A stretch of DNA of 64,000 nucleotides from Acetobacterium tundrae (GCF_008086615.1 NZ_RXYB01000007.1:62001-126000); one strand, 5' to 3'. Shown: positions 43,480-52,433, numbered from the stretch's first letter. A program made the numbers and translations. The notes: a model not told the origin generated them from the letters alone.

Positions 43480-44181
43480 TTATAAGTCCTCCAGATCTGC
43501 GGCCGAAACTAAAACTTCGTTGGCATAATCTCTGGTTATTTGCCCGTCTTTAATTTTTATGACGCGATGCACCATCTCCTTTATCGCTGCATTATGAGTA
43601 ACAATCAGCATGGTGGTTCGATATTTTTTGTTAATCTCTTCAAGTAAAATTAAAATATCTTTTGATGTCTTAGAATCAAGTGCTCCCGTTGGTTCGTCAC
43701 ACAGAAGTAATTTCGGATTTTTAATCAGCGCTCTTGCAATCGCACATCGCTGTTGCTGTCCTCCTGAAAGTTGTGATGGGAATTTATGCTGATGTTCTGT
43801 CAGTCCTAACGTCTCAAGAAGATCGTCCATATCAAGGGGATCTGCTGTCAGATATTCACATACCTGAATATTTTCCTTAACAGTAAGGTTGGGCACCAAA
43901 TTATAAAACTGAAAGATAAATCCAAGATTATTTCTTCGGTACTCTGAAAGTTCTTTCTGTTTTAGACCGAATATTTCTTTTCCAGCTACTTCTATCGAAC
44001 CCGAATCTAATTCATCAAGTCCGCCGATGGCATTTAAAAAAGTCGATTTTCCCGAACCGCTTGGTCCATATATCACACACATCTGTCCCTTTTCCAGACC
44101 CGTTGTAATACCTTTCAATACCTCCATGTAGCTCCCGTTTTCGCCATAACTTTTTTTCATATCCTTAACTTCTAAATACAT
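43480..44181 (-). CDS. ABC transporter ATP-binding protein (MacB/LolD-like)
   Basis: 233 residues. Walker A is GPSGSGKST (about 39-47), the signature is LSGGQQQR (about 137-144) and Walker B is LLLCDEPTGALDS (about 158-170), followed by the H-loop VTHN. The TGALDS form is typical of MacB/LolD/FtsE ATPases that pair with FtsX-type permeases. GAGAGG precedes the ATG at 44181. Its upstream region carries the ATAACAYCGTTAT operator-like site shared with the tetR gene. Confidence 0.92.
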   Translation of the reverse strand: MYLEVKDMKKSYGENGSYMEVLKGITTGLEKGQMCVIYGPSGSGKSTFLNAIGGLDELDSGSIEVAGKEIFGLKQKELSEYRRNNLGFIFQFYNLVPNLTVKENIQVCEYLTADPLDMDDLLETLGLTEHQHKFPSQLSGGQQQRCAIARALIKNPKLLLCDEPTGALDSKTSKDILILLEEINKKYRTTMLIVTHNAAIKEMVHRVIKIKDGQITRDYANEVLVSAADLEDL

Positions 44182-44232
44182 CTTTTCCTCTCATTCTTCA
44201 GCAACTTCACTTTTGTTATTGCTGAATTTTTA

Positions 44233-44261
44233 CCGTTGACATAACATCGTTATGTCAACGG
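44233..44261. promoter_or_regulatory. Large palindrome upstream of the ABC exporter, probable TetR operator
   Basis: A palindrome with 13-bp arms, CCGTTGACATAAC and its complement around ATC. Its core ATAACATCGTTAT (44241-44253) recurs as ATAACACCGTTAT at 44976-44988 in front of tetR. A T run follows on the plus strand, so it could also act as a terminator there, but no plus-strand gene uses it. Confidence 0.7.
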
Positions 44262-44270
44262 CATTTTTTT

Positions 44271-44309
44271 AGCTATATGACCGCTATTCTGTTTCATGTC
44301 ATATAGCTT
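44271..44309. terminator. Inverted repeat after tetR
   Basis: AGCTATATGAC and GTCATATAGCT flank about 16 bp at 44271-44309, just downstream of the tetR stop on the minus strand. It may terminate tetR transcription, but a T run is missing. Confidence 0.4.
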
Positions 44310-44328
44310 GTAAATTTTTCACGCCTGA

Positions 44329-44940
44329 TCATTTATATATTCCAAACCATCCATTAATTAAAAACTTAACAATTGTATTGATGTGTTTTAATGCTTCTTC
44401 CTTTGAAATATCATGGGTAATCAGCTGGACAAAGGAAAGAATTTGAAGATGCGAAATCCAATGAATTGTATAATCATCAATTTTCTCAGTCTGACAACGC
44501 TCCGACATTTCATCAGCCAATACCCGGTAATGTGCTTCTGATATCTCTACAAATCGATCCGTACAATTTTCGTATCGCGAGCCCGCCGACTTTGTCAACA
44601 GCAGTGTAAATTCATCATGATGTTCAAACATATAGTTTAATGCCATTACCGCAGCTTCTGTGTCTTCTTTAGAATCATGATTCTTTGTTGCCGCTGTTTT
44701 TAATTCTTTAATTTCAACTTCATAATGGGTTTTCATGAACTCATATATTTTTTTTAAAGGCTCATCAACTAAAGAACCAAATAAGTCTTCCTTATCCTTA
44801 AAGAAAAAATAAAGCGCGCCTGTTGTTACATTGGCCTTCCTGCATATATTTCTAAGTGACGCTGCCGCATAGCCCTTTTCCATGAATTCTTCTTTTGCTG
44901 TTTGTTGAAGTTTTTCTCTGGTCTGTGTTTCCTGCTTCAT
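44329..44940 (-). CDS. TetR family transcriptional regulator
   Basis: 203 residues. The N-terminal HTH (EKGYAAASLRNICRKANVTTGALYFFFKDKEDLF, about 18-51) is a standard TetR_N domain, and the rest is a helical ligand domain. It is directly upstream of the ABC exporter and shares with it a 13-bp operator core. It probably represses the exporter and itself until a transported compound binds. The ribosome site is weak (GGCGG). Confidence 0.88.
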   Translation of the reverse strand: MKQETQTREKLQQTAKEEFMEKGYAAASLRNICRKANVTTGALYFFFKDKEDLFGSLVDEPLKKIYEFMKTHYEVEIKELKTAATKNHDSKEDTEAAVMALNYMFEHHDEFTLLLTKSAGSRYENCTDRFVEISEAHYRVLADEMSERCQTEKIDDYTIHWISHLQILSFVQLITHDISKEEALKHINTIVKFLINGWFGIYK

Positions 44941-44975
44941 TCAGAACCGCCTTTCATAAAATGCGCCTGCGTTAG

Positions 44976-44988
44976 ATAACACCGTTAT
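44976..44988. promoter_or_regulatory. Second TetR operator core, upstream of tetR
   Basis: ATAACACCGTTAT matches the core of the palindrome at 44241-44253 in 12 of 13 positions and lies 36 bp before the tetR start. The symmetry extends outwards imperfectly (GAT...ATC). Confidence 0.65.
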
Positions 44989-45096
44989 GCTATCATCCTG
45001 TCCCTCTTTTGTCAACGAAATTAATTTTTCTTTGTCCCATTTATGATAATATCCTATCGGCTATTCTTCTACCTTCATTTTCGCAAAAATATAAAA

Positions 45097-45136
45097 AACG
45101 AAAGCCATACCAGTATTTGGCATGCTTCCGTTTTTT
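45097..45136. terminator. Bidirectional terminator-like hairpin
   Basis: ACGAAAGCCATACCA (plus) pairs with TGGCATGCTTCCGT across a short loop, with one bulge and G-U pairs, and is flanked by A and T runs. It lies downstream of the small minus-strand gene at 45202. Confidence 0.65.
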
Positions 45137-45201
45137 ACTTTAAGATAGTTTGACTTCAATCTATCATTTTTGAATTAATTACAAGAGTAAATGCACTTAT
45201 A

Positions 45202-45429
45202 TCATTTTGGATATTTTAGCTCAATCCATAACTTAGCGTATGTATCATTTAATGTCCCAATATATTTATTATGCTCGCAATTCTCAATGACTCCATTTCT
45301 GGAGCAAAATTGAATGACGCCAAACGCCATATTTCTTACTTGAGTTAAATTTTCAATATCAGCAGAGACACTCATCTGTAGATACAAATCAACTAAATAA
45401 TTTTCAAGAATGGCTTTATTAATTTCCAT
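45202..45429 (-). CDS. Small hypothetical protein
   Basis: About 75 residues, helical, with CSRNGVIENCEHNKYIGTLN in the middle; I do not recognise a family. Possible ATGs lie at 45438, 45432 and 45429; GAGG at 45436 favours one of the later codons. It is followed by a terminator-like hairpin and preceded by a decayed region, so it may be a lone small gene. Confidence 0.45.
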   Translation of the reverse strand: MEINKAILENYLVDLYLQMSVSADIENLTQVRNMAFGVIQFCSRNGVIENCEHNKYIGTLNDTYAKLWIELKYPK

Positions 45430-45558
45430 CATCCTCATTCAAACAAGCAGTAGGTCGCTATCCTTATTTTATTTATATTAAAGCACTAATTGCAACCTGA
45501 TGCAACTTATATTTAAATGAATAATTTCCCGGCAATAAATATTATGTAATCGACACTG

Positions 45559-45700
45559 CTATGATGGCAAGATCCCTCCCAGACTATGGCCGATTAGATA
45601 GAGTCTTTTATCTTTCGGACGTTTCTATACAATCTCCACCAACTCTTCGCACATTGACTGATAAATCCGGCAAGTAAAATGACATCCTGTTTGTTATAGG
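45559..45700 (-). pseudogene. Remnant of an alpha/beta hydrolase gene
   Basis: On the minus strand one frame reads YQSMCEELVEIV, then an in-frame TAG, then KRPKDKRLYLIGHSLGGILPS and a stop. GHSLGG is the nucleophile elbow of alpha/beta hydrolases and the preceding residues fit the helix and strand before it. The upstream part is in another frame (MKPTESYNKQDVILLAG). Two stops and a frameshift mark it as decayed. Nothing else was seen in 45439-45750. Confidence 0.6.
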
Positions 45701-45750
45701 ATTCAGTTGGCTTCATTCCGGTTCATCTTTTTTCTCCTTAGTTTTCAGGA

Positions 45751-46845
45751 TTATTTATTGTGTTTTTTATTTCTCGCATGGTGCAAAGCCTGTTTCATTT
45801 CCGCTTTACTGCCAAACATCTTTTTTATTTTCGCAGCTTCCAGTTGTCGGGAATTAAGCCCTTCGTAATCCATTTCTTTTTGAAGTTTGCCATAGTTTTC
45901 AAACCGCTTTTGAGGCAAGATTCCAGCTTCAATGGCAGCTCGCACCGCACAACCCGGTTCGCTGGTGTGAGTACAGTCGCGAAAACGGCAATTTTCTGCC
46001 AGTTCTTCAATATCCTCAAAAGACTTAGACAGATTAGCGTGATCCAGATGGAGTTCCCGCATACCAGGGGTATCGATAACAACGCCGCCATTGGGTAACA
46101 GCAAAAGCTGTCGATGGGTGGTGGTATGTCGTCCGCGATCATCATTGCGAAGGTCTTTGGTCTGAAGTCGGTCTTCGCCTAGAAGATGGTTGATGATGGT
46201 GGATTTTCCCACCCCAGATGAGCCCAGAAAAACGATTGTTTTTCCTGGCGACAAATACGCTGCAATTTCGTCATAACCCCGCTTGTCTTGACTGGAACAA
46301 ACGACGACATCAGTTCCCACCCGAACGGCGGAAATTTGATCCAGTCGTTCGACCAGATTATCACATAAATCTGCCTTGGTCAGTACAATTACCGGCATGG
46401 CCATGCTGTCCCAGGCAACGGAAAGATAACGCTCCAGTCGACGCAAATTAAAATCGGCATTTAAAGACATGCAAATAAACATCAGATCAAAATTTGATGC
46501 TACAATTTGAATCCCGTTGCCAGTTCCGGCCGCCTTTCGTTCAAACAAGCTTTTGCGGTTTAAAACATGGTGAATCACCGCATTGCCGGAGCTTTCCTCG
46601 ATCCGGTCTATCATCACCCAGTCACCAACAACTGGAAAGGCGACATTGTCATTCGCGACAAACGCAAATTTCCCGGAAACCTCTGCCAGTAACTCGCCAT
46701 TTTCGCCGATCACCTTATACAGTTCCCGATGCTGTTCGCTCACCCGGGCAATAAATAGATTGCTGTAGCCGTTCGCTTCCTCTTTAAATTGATCGGTCAA
46801 TCCATAATTTTCCAAATCTATTTTATCCAAAACATGATTATTCAT
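45751..46845 (-). CDS. rsgA: Ribosome small-subunit-dependent GTPase A
   Basis: 364 residues with the circularly permuted GTPase order: G4 VLTKADLC comes before the P-loop GSSGVGKST and G3 DTPGMREL. An N-terminal OB fold (about 30-100) and a C-terminal zinc site (CRFRDCTHTSEPGCAV) complete the RsgA/YjeQ layout. It helps late 30S subunit assembly. TTGGAGG lies before the ATG at 46845. The C-terminal tail is Lys/His-rich. It stands alone. Confidence 0.93.
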   Translation of the reverse strand: MNNHVLDKIDLENYGLTDQFKEEANGYSNLFIARVSEQHRELYKVIGENGELLAEVSGKFAFVANDNVAFPVVGDWVMIDRIEESSGNAVIHHVLNRKSLFERKAAGTGNGIQIVASNFDLMFICMSLNADFNLRRLERYLSVAWDSMAMPVIVLTKADLCDNLVERLDQISAVRVGTDVVVCSSQDKRGYDEIAAYLSPGKTIVFLGSSGVGKSTIINHLLGEDRLQTKDLRNDDRGRHTTTHRQLLLLPNGGVVIDTPGMRELHLDHANLSKSFEDIEELAENCRFRDCTHTSEPGCAVRAAIEAGILPQKRFENYGKLQKEMDYEGLNSRQLEAAKIKKMFGSKAEMKQALHHARNKKHNK

Positions 46846-46891
46846 TTTTTTCCTCCAAATTTTGTATTGATCCTATTGGAGGGTCAAAGGA

Positions 46892-46951
46892 TTATTGTAT
46901 TTCTTTGCCCTCCGGCATCACTACACTATCCATTTTATTATTATTTTTCAT
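46892..46951 (-). pseudogene. Very short ORF with a strong ribosome site, probable truncated gene start
   Basis: AAGAAGGAG is placed before an ATG at 46951, giving MKNNNKMDSVVMPEGKEIQ (19 codons) and then TAA. The initiation region is far better than chance, yet the product is tiny. It may be the surviving 5' end of a lost gene or a leader peptide for rsgA. I cannot assign a family. Confidence 0.35.
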
Positions 46952-47031
46952 AAATTCTCCTTCTTTTTTAAGTTATCAATCATTTAGGCGTGTCGATAAA
47001 AACATATCCTCATACCGACAACACCCTATTT

Positions 47032-47046
47032 ATCATTGTAAATGAT
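47032..47046. promoter_or_regulatory. Short inverted repeat, Fur-box-like
   Basis: ATCATT-GTA-AATGAT lies in a very AT-rich stretch about 80 bp upstream (minus strand) of the mini-ORF at 46951. It loosely resembles a Fur-family site, but similarity is weak. The remainder of 46846-47181 has no gene. Confidence 0.3.
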
Positions 47047-47181
47047 TCTTTTTAAATAAGTCAAGAAAAGAAATGCATTATGCGCAAGAATTCTTGTGCT
47101 AACAGTTTTTTTTGCTGGAAACTGCCGATAATATGGTTGATCTTGGACAAAATCATTATCACCAAGCGTCAGGACTGGAAA

Positions 47182-49521
47182 TCACTCCTTGCTATCACCT
47201 GATTTTTTGCATCGCTTAATTTCGCGCCAAACTTTTTCCGGGGTTGCCGGAATACTTAATTCCTGCGGATATCTCCCCAGCGAGCACAAGGCATCAACGA
47301 TTGCCAAAAATACTGCTTCGCCATAAACAAAAGGTGGTTCACCAATTGCTTTCGAGCGTTTAATTCCCACTTCATTAAAACTGCCCGCCAACAGCTCGAT
47401 GTGCAGTTCCTCCGGGATATCGCCGATGGTTGGGATTTTATAGGTCGCCGGGGAGCTACTAAGCAGTTTTCCGCTTGCATTATAGACCAGTTCTTCGGTA
47501 GTAACCCAGCCGATCCCCTGGGCAAAAGCGCCTTCAATCTGCCCCACATCAACCATCGGATTAATACTGCTGCCGCAATCATGAATAATATGTGAACTAT
47601 CTAAAGTTATCTGTCCGGTTAATAAATCCACTGTCACCTCACTGACTGCCGCCCCGAAGGCGTAATACAGGAACGGATTTCCTTGACCTGTATCGCGATC
47701 GAAATAAATTCCCGGCGAGGCGTAAAATCCATGGGCCGATAAATCAACACGTTCAAAATAAGCCGTTCTCACCAAGTCTTTAAAGGTAGTCAGGGGGAAT
47801 TCATAATCAGTTTTTCCCGCTGTTACCAGGTAGATAAAGCCATTTTCAAATACCACATCGGGTTTTGCAAATAATTTAAACACCAACGCTCTTAGTCGCT
47901 TCATAATCGCTAATGACGCATTCTCTACCGCCTGGCCGTTTAGATCACAGCTCGACGATGCTGCGGTGGGTGAGGTATTCGCAACTCGTTTGGTATTATT
48001 GCTTTCAATTCGGATCTTCGTTAATGGTACTCCAAAATTGGTGGCGGCAATCTGGGCAATTTTGGTATTAACCTCCTGCCCCATCTCAACCGCTCCATGG
48101 GTTATCGAAATAGATCCGTCCAGATAAACGTGGATAAGCGCACTGCCCTGATTCAAATGCTCGGCGGTAAAGGAAATTCCAAATTTAACCGGGGTCATCC
48201 CCAGGCCTTTTTTACAATATTTATTGGTGTCGTTAAAGGCGGCAATCCGCTTCTTGCGCTCATCCCATTGGCTGTCTTTTCTTAATTTATCAAAAACCTT
48301 CCCCACATGCTCGGCATCCAATATTGCTTCCCCATAAGGTGCCTGATCGCCTTTTCGATAGCTGTTTTTCATTTTAATATCATAGGGGTCGAGACCTAAT
48401 GTAAAGGCCATTTTCTGGATGACACTTTCAATCACAAAAATTCCCTGAGGACCGCCAAACCCCCTAAATGCTGTGGCTGGATGCAAATTAGTTTTGCAGG
48501 GTCTGCCGATAATGCGGATATTTTCGATCTGATAACAGTTCTCGGCATGAAGCATCGCCCGCTCCAACACTGAGGTACTGACATCGGCAACCGCCCCGCA
48601 GTTGGAATTGAGTTCCACCGAATAGGCGAGGATCTTACCCGCTTCGTCAAACGCCACCCGGTAATAACTTTCAAAGGCATGTCGTTTACCGGTGCATAGC
48701 ATATCCTCATCTCTAGTCAAACAAAGCTCGGTTGGTCGTCCGGTGTGAAAAACTGCCAGCGCCGCTAAACAGGCCCAAACCGTTGCCTGGGATTCCTTGC
48801 CGCCAAAACCGCCGCCCAGCCTTTTAATATCGACCGTAATCTGGTGCTGGCCGACGCCCAGTACATTGGCAACCATCCGCTGAATTTCATTAGGATTCTG
48901 CGATGACGAATAGATTGTCATCCCGCCGTTATCTTCAGGTACTGCCAAGACACATTGAGTCTCCAGATAAAAATGCTCCTGTCCCTCATTTCGGATTACG
49001 CCTTCCAGATAATTGGAACAGTCGGCAAAAACATTTTCCACATCGCCCCGCTCAATTTTTCGAACCGGTCCGACAAACTGATTTTTTGCCAAAGCGTCTT
49101 TTATTGTTAGTTCTGGGATCTCTTCTTCCAGTTGTAATTCGATTTGACACAGTGCCGCTTCTGCTTGTTCGATGCTTTCTGCCACCACAATCGCTAGTGG
49201 TTCACCGATGAACTGCACATGGTCTTGTGCCAGACAAACTTCATCCTGAATAATCCCGCCAATCTGGTTCTCTCCGGGAATATCCGTGGCCGTCAAAACG
49301 GCCACAACACCGGGCAAGGTTTTCGCCTTCTCGGTGTTAATTGCAATGATTTTTCCCCTGGCCAGAGGACTTGGTAGGATTTTTACATATAAAAGGTTCC
49401 GGGGCTTGGGTAAATCATCAATAAATTGAGAACGCCCGGTGACATGATCACGTCCGCTTAAATGCCAAGGCGACGTACCCACCTGACCCCACGGGGAACT
49501 GCTTTTTTCTTTATTTTTCAT
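47182..49521 (-). CDS. Xanthine dehydrogenase-type molybdopterin-binding subunit
   Basis: 779 residues. The N-terminal domain (GRDHVTGRSQFIDDLPKPRNLLYVK) is of the ald_Xan_dh type. Moco-binding motifs are RLGGGFGGKESQ (about 237-248), TAFRGFGGPQG (about 347-357) and, near the C-terminus, KAIGEPPFVYGEA with the catalytic Glu. The FRGFGGPQ form is that of purine hydroxylases. It should hydroxylate xanthine/hypoxanthine or a related N-heterocycle. GGAGG precedes the ATG, and its start overlaps the FeS/FAD subunit gene by 11 bp. Confidence 0.9.
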   Translation of the reverse strand: MKNKEKSSSPWGQVGTSPWHLSGRDHVTGRSQFIDDLPKPRNLLYVKILPSPLARGKIIAINTEKAKTLPGVVAVLTATDIPGENQIGGIIQDEVCLAQDHVQFIGEPLAIVVAESIEQAEAALCQIELQLEEEIPELTIKDALAKNQFVGPVRKIERGDVENVFADCSNYLEGVIRNEGQEHFYLETQCVLAVPEDNGGMTIYSSSQNPNEIQRMVANVLGVGQHQITVDIKRLGGGFGGKESQATVWACLAALAVFHTGRPTELCLTRDEDMLCTGKRHAFESYYRVAFDEAGKILAYSVELNSNCGAVADVSTSVLERAMLHAENCYQIENIRIIGRPCKTNLHPATAFRGFGGPQGIFVIESVIQKMAFTLGLDPYDIKMKNSYRKGDQAPYGEAILDAEHVGKVFDKLRKDSQWDERKKRIAAFNDTNKYCKKGLGMTPVKFGISFTAEHLNQGSALIHVYLDGSISITHGAVEMGQEVNTKIAQIAATNFGVPLTKIRIESNNTKRVANTSPTAASSSCDLNGQAVENASLAIMKRLRALVFKLFAKPDVVFENGFIYLVTAGKTDYEFPLTTFKDLVRTAYFERVDLSAHGFYASPGIYFDRDTGQGNPFLYYAFGAAVSEVTVDLLTGQITLDSSHIIHDCGSSINPMVDVGQIEGAFAQGIGWVTTEELVYNASGKLLSSSPATYKIPTIGDIPEELHIELLAGSFNEVGIKRSKAIGEPPFVYGEAVFLAIVDALCSLGRYPQELSIPATPEKVWREIKRCKKSGDSKE

Positions 49522-51079
49522 AAAGCGTTGCCTCCTGACTCTTTTGATAGGCCAGATAATGTTTCATTAGTAGATTTTGCATCATTGCCTGGCGATATTC
49601 GGCACTGCTTCTGACATCTCCAATCGGAGTTGCTTCGGTGCTGATAACCTCAAACGCCCCTAAAAAAGTTACTTCTTTCATTTCTTTGCCTTCCAGATGA
49701 CGAGAAGTCTTCGGCATGTAAAGGGTCGTTTCCCCAACGCCGCCACAGGCGATATGGGCTTTTATAATAATCCCCTTTTCCACCTTTAGGGCAATTGCTG
49801 AATTGACGGCAGAAATGTCCACTTCTTTTCTTTTGCTTACTTTTTCAAAATTAATAAAGTCACCGTCACCTAAAGGAATGGTGATGAAACTAATCCACTC
49901 TGTCTCTTTATTTTCAGTCTTTTTATAGCCATGGAAAAAGTCTCTAAGGGCAACGTTTCGCTCACCCTCCAGCCCTTTTAAGGTAATCCGGGCCTCCACA
50001 ACCATCAGTAGTGGCACGGTATCAGCAACCGGTGAAGCATTAACAATATTTCCAGCCACCGTCGCTGAAGAACGCACTTGCTCGGAACACATCTTTTGTA
50101 CCACCGCAGCAAATTCCGGAAATACACTTGTCGTCTCATCGATGATGCGCGAAAGTGACACGCCGCCGCCAATAATGAGTATTTTTGCTTCTTGCTCATT
50201 ATTCGCAAAGGTGCTTATCTTAGTACGGTTATTATTGCGATCTCGATTTTCGTGATTTTTGGTTTCAAGAGTATTATTTTCTGCGATATCCTTACCATTA
50301 TAATAACAAATCATCTGCAGGGTAGCGATTCTGCTTAAATCCAGCAATAATCGATAGTGCTGATTCCTTTTTTTGATCCCCACCACCACATCACTGCCAC
50401 CGTTAAGATAACAAAAGTTTTTTTCTTTTATCAATTCTTGATGACTGTCTAAAAACGCTTCCAGGTGCTCCTCCGAAACTGGCGAATAATAAGCATTGTT
50501 GCCGTCATCGATAAAGATATCCTCAGAATCAAAAGAAAGCTGCTTTGCTTCTGTTTCCGCTAAATAGCCGAGTCTGATATTTTCGGCAGCGATTGAAAGT
50601 TCCGCCAGATAGTCCGGCACTTTGCGAATCGAAGCATAACCGGTGCAGCGGCAAAGATTTCCTTCTAAATAACGCTGAAATTCCGCCTTGGTCGGATTGC
50701 TTTTTTCCAGATAAAGCGCCAGAATGGAAAGACTGACTCCCGGGGTACAAAAGCCGCATTGGGTTGCGTGGGCATTGAGGATCGCCTCTTGAATTGGATG
50801 AAGTTTATCATTTTCGGCCATCCCCTCGATTGTTATTAAGTGTCTTCCTTCTAGTTTAGCGGCTAGATATAAACACCCGGCGACAGCTTTATAATGAATT
50901 TTGCCGGCTCTAACCTCGCCGATTACTACCGTACAGGCACCGCAGTCGCCTTCCCCACAACCTTCCTTGATGCCGTTTAGCTCAAAATTATTACGAAGTA
51001 ATTCAAGTACCGTAGTTTCGGCTTTTATCTCGATTTCTTTTAGCTTTCCATTTAGAAAGAAGTGAATTATCTTCTTCAT
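49511..51079 (-). CDS. Xanthine dehydrogenase FeS/FAD subunit (XdhA-like fusion)
   Basis: 522 residues. Residues 1-75 hold the plant-type [2Fe-2S] motif GCGEGDCGACTV and the fourth Cys (GCLYLA); 85-160 hold the second cluster with QCGFCTPG and CRCTGYASI. An FAD domain follows (about 220-400, YLNGGSDVVVG, RSSATVAGNIVNASPVADT) and a CO-dehydrogenase-flavoprotein C-terminal domain. The start is taken at ATG 51079, where the MKKIIHFFLNGK homology begins. Upstream codons to 51160 are open but belong to a leader conserved in front of selO. Confidence 0.88.
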   Translation of the reverse strand: MKKIIHFFLNGKLKEIEIKAETTVLELLRNNFELNGIKEGCGEGDCGACTVVIGEVRAGKIHYKAVAGCLYLAAKLEGRHLITIEGMAENDKLHPIQEAILNAHATQCGFCTPGVSLSILALYLEKSNPTKAEFQRYLEGNLCRCTGYASIRKVPDYLAELSIAAENIRLGYLAETEAKQLSFDSEDIFIDDGNNAYYSPVSEEHLEAFLDSHQELIKEKNFCYLNGGSDVVVGIKKRNQHYRLLLDLSRIATLQMICYYNGKDIAENNTLETKNHENRDRNNNRTKISTFANNEQEAKILIIGGGVSLSRIIDETTSVFPEFAAVVQKMCSEQVRSSATVAGNIVNASPVADTVPLLMVVEARITLKGLEGERNVALRDFFHGYKKTENKETEWISFITIPLGDGDFINFEKVSKRKEVDISAVNSAIALKVEKGIIIKAHIACGGVGETTLYMPKTSRHLEGKEMKEVTFLGAFEVISTEATPIGDVRSSAEYRQAMMQNLLMKHYLAYQKSQEATLYEK

Positions 51080-51195
51080 ATTTGCACCCAATCCTTTCGT
51101 TCCGTTCAAGACCCCAAATGGCCTGAAACACCTGCTCGTTCCGCTTTCATCGCCTGACATTTTTATCAGTATATCACATTTTCAAATCATGACAA
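51080..51195 (-). promoter_or_regulatory. Promoter and 5' leader of the xanthine dehydrogenase operon, conserved with selO
   Basis: On the minus strand TTGTCA (51195-51190) and TATACT (51173-51168), spacing 16 bp, drive a leader of about 85 nt. The leader contains GTTTCAGGCC...GGGGTCTTGAACGGAAC, able to form a hairpin, and ends with AACGAAAGGATTGGG near the start codon. The same blocks in the same order occur at 63309-63416 before selO, including the -35 box. Confidence 0.65.
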
Positions 51196-51442
51196 TAAAA
51201 ACCTCTCATTGTCATTCGCTTCGACATTCTAAAAATGCTCGACAGTTGCACAGCTGTTCAACTATACTATAATTACAATTGAACCGCTACGCAACTGTTT
51301 ACAAATCTATATTAAAAAAAGGTTAAAATTTTAGTTTTTATTCAATATCTTAGATTGAAAATAAAACCTCAGACCACGATCTCTTCGCATTTATAAAATG
51401 GTACTAATTCGAATTTTTTATTGACGAAAGGAATTGAAAAAG
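51196..51442. other. Divergent intergenic region
   Basis: No gene seen between the xanthine dehydrogenase promoter and the Gfo/Idh/MocA gene. A TATACTATAAT-like stretch near 51265 may hold a plus-strand promoter, but I do not see a good -35. Confidence 0.35.
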
Positions 51443-52426
51443 ATGAACGATCAAAAAGGATATAATTGGGCGGTCTTAGGATGTGGCGTAATCGCCAATC
51501 AATTAGCCGAAGCAATGAAAAAACATGGTCGAAATTTGTATGCCGTAGGTAATAGAACCTATGAAAAAGCATTGCACTTTGCAAAGAAATATGATGTGAA
51601 AATAGCTTATGACAACTACCAAGAGATATTTAGCGATGACAACGTTGATATTATTTACATCACGACACCGCATAATACTCATATTCAATTTTTAAAAGAA
51701 GCCTTATCCAGCGGAAAACATGTTCTTTGTGAAAAATCAATTACCTTAAACAGCCAGGAATTAGACGAAGCCATCACCTTGGCAAATGATAAGCATCTGA
51801 TCCTTGCCGAAGCGATGACCTTATATCATATGCCTTTGTATAAAAAACTCGATGATCTTATCAAAAGAGGACGTATCGGTGATGTTAATCTCATTACCAT
51901 GAATTTTGGCAGTTATAAAGATTACAATATGAATAATCGCTTTTTCAACCGTCATTTAGCCGGCGGTGCAATGCTGGATATCGGAATCTATGCACTTTCC
52001 TTTGCCCGCTGGTTCTTAAAATCCAAGCCGGAACAAATCGTCAGTCAAGTGAAGTATGCTCCGACAAAAGTAGATGAACAAGCCACTGTTTTGTTGATGA
52101 ACAACCAGGAACAAATGGTGACGATCGCACTTTCATTGCATTCCAAACAGCCCAAGCGTGGGATGATCTCCTGTGATAAAGGCTATATTGAAGTAATGGA
52201 ATACCCCCGAGCCATGGAGGCTATTGTGACCTATAATGACCGCGCTGAGAAAGAAATTATTCAGCTGGGAAATCTCTCGGATGCCCTGTGGTATGAAGTT
52301 GAAGATATGGAGAATGCCGTTTCTGGGAAGGAAAATCAGATGCATCTGGATTATACCAAAGACGTGATGGATTTGATGACTGAGATAAGAAAAGCATGGG
52401 GCATGCGATATCCTGAGGAAGAATAA
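51443..52426 (+). CDS. Gfo/Idh/MocA family NAD(P)-dependent oxidoreductase
   Basis: 327 residues. The Rossmann loop is AVLGCGVIANQLAEAM (about 11-26), the EKS motif (CEKSITLN, usually EKP) is at about 94-97, and GGAMLDIGIYALSFARW in the C-terminal domain carries the D-x-x-x-Y-type catalytic region. It probably oxidises a sugar, inositol or dihydrodiol-like compound. ATG 51443 follows AAAGGA; a TTG at 51434 is too close to that site. It stands alone and ends at a terminator. Confidence 0.88.
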   Translation: MNDQKGYNWAVLGCGVIANQLAEAMKKHGRNLYAVGNRTYEKALHFAKKYDVKIAYDNYQEIFSDDNVDIIYITTPHNTHIQFLKEALSSGKHVLCEKSITLNSQELDEAITLANDKHLILAEAMTLYHMPLYKKLDDLIKRGRIGDVNLITMNFGSYKDYNMNNRFFNRHLAGGAMLDIGIYALSFARWFLKSKPEQIVSQVKYAPTKVDEQATVLLMNNQEQMVTIALSLHSKQPKRGMISCDKGYIEVMEYPRAMEAIVTYNDRAEKEIIQLGNLSDALWYEVEDMENAVSGKENQMHLDYTKDVMDLMTEIRKAWGMRYPEEE

Positions 52427-52433
52427 TTCAATT

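Noticed and set aside
40750-44181. ABC genes as an antimicrobial-peptide (BceAB) module
   Set aside because: The permease has two large external domains with a coiled coil and two FtsX cores, and the regulator is TetR, not a BceRS two-component system.
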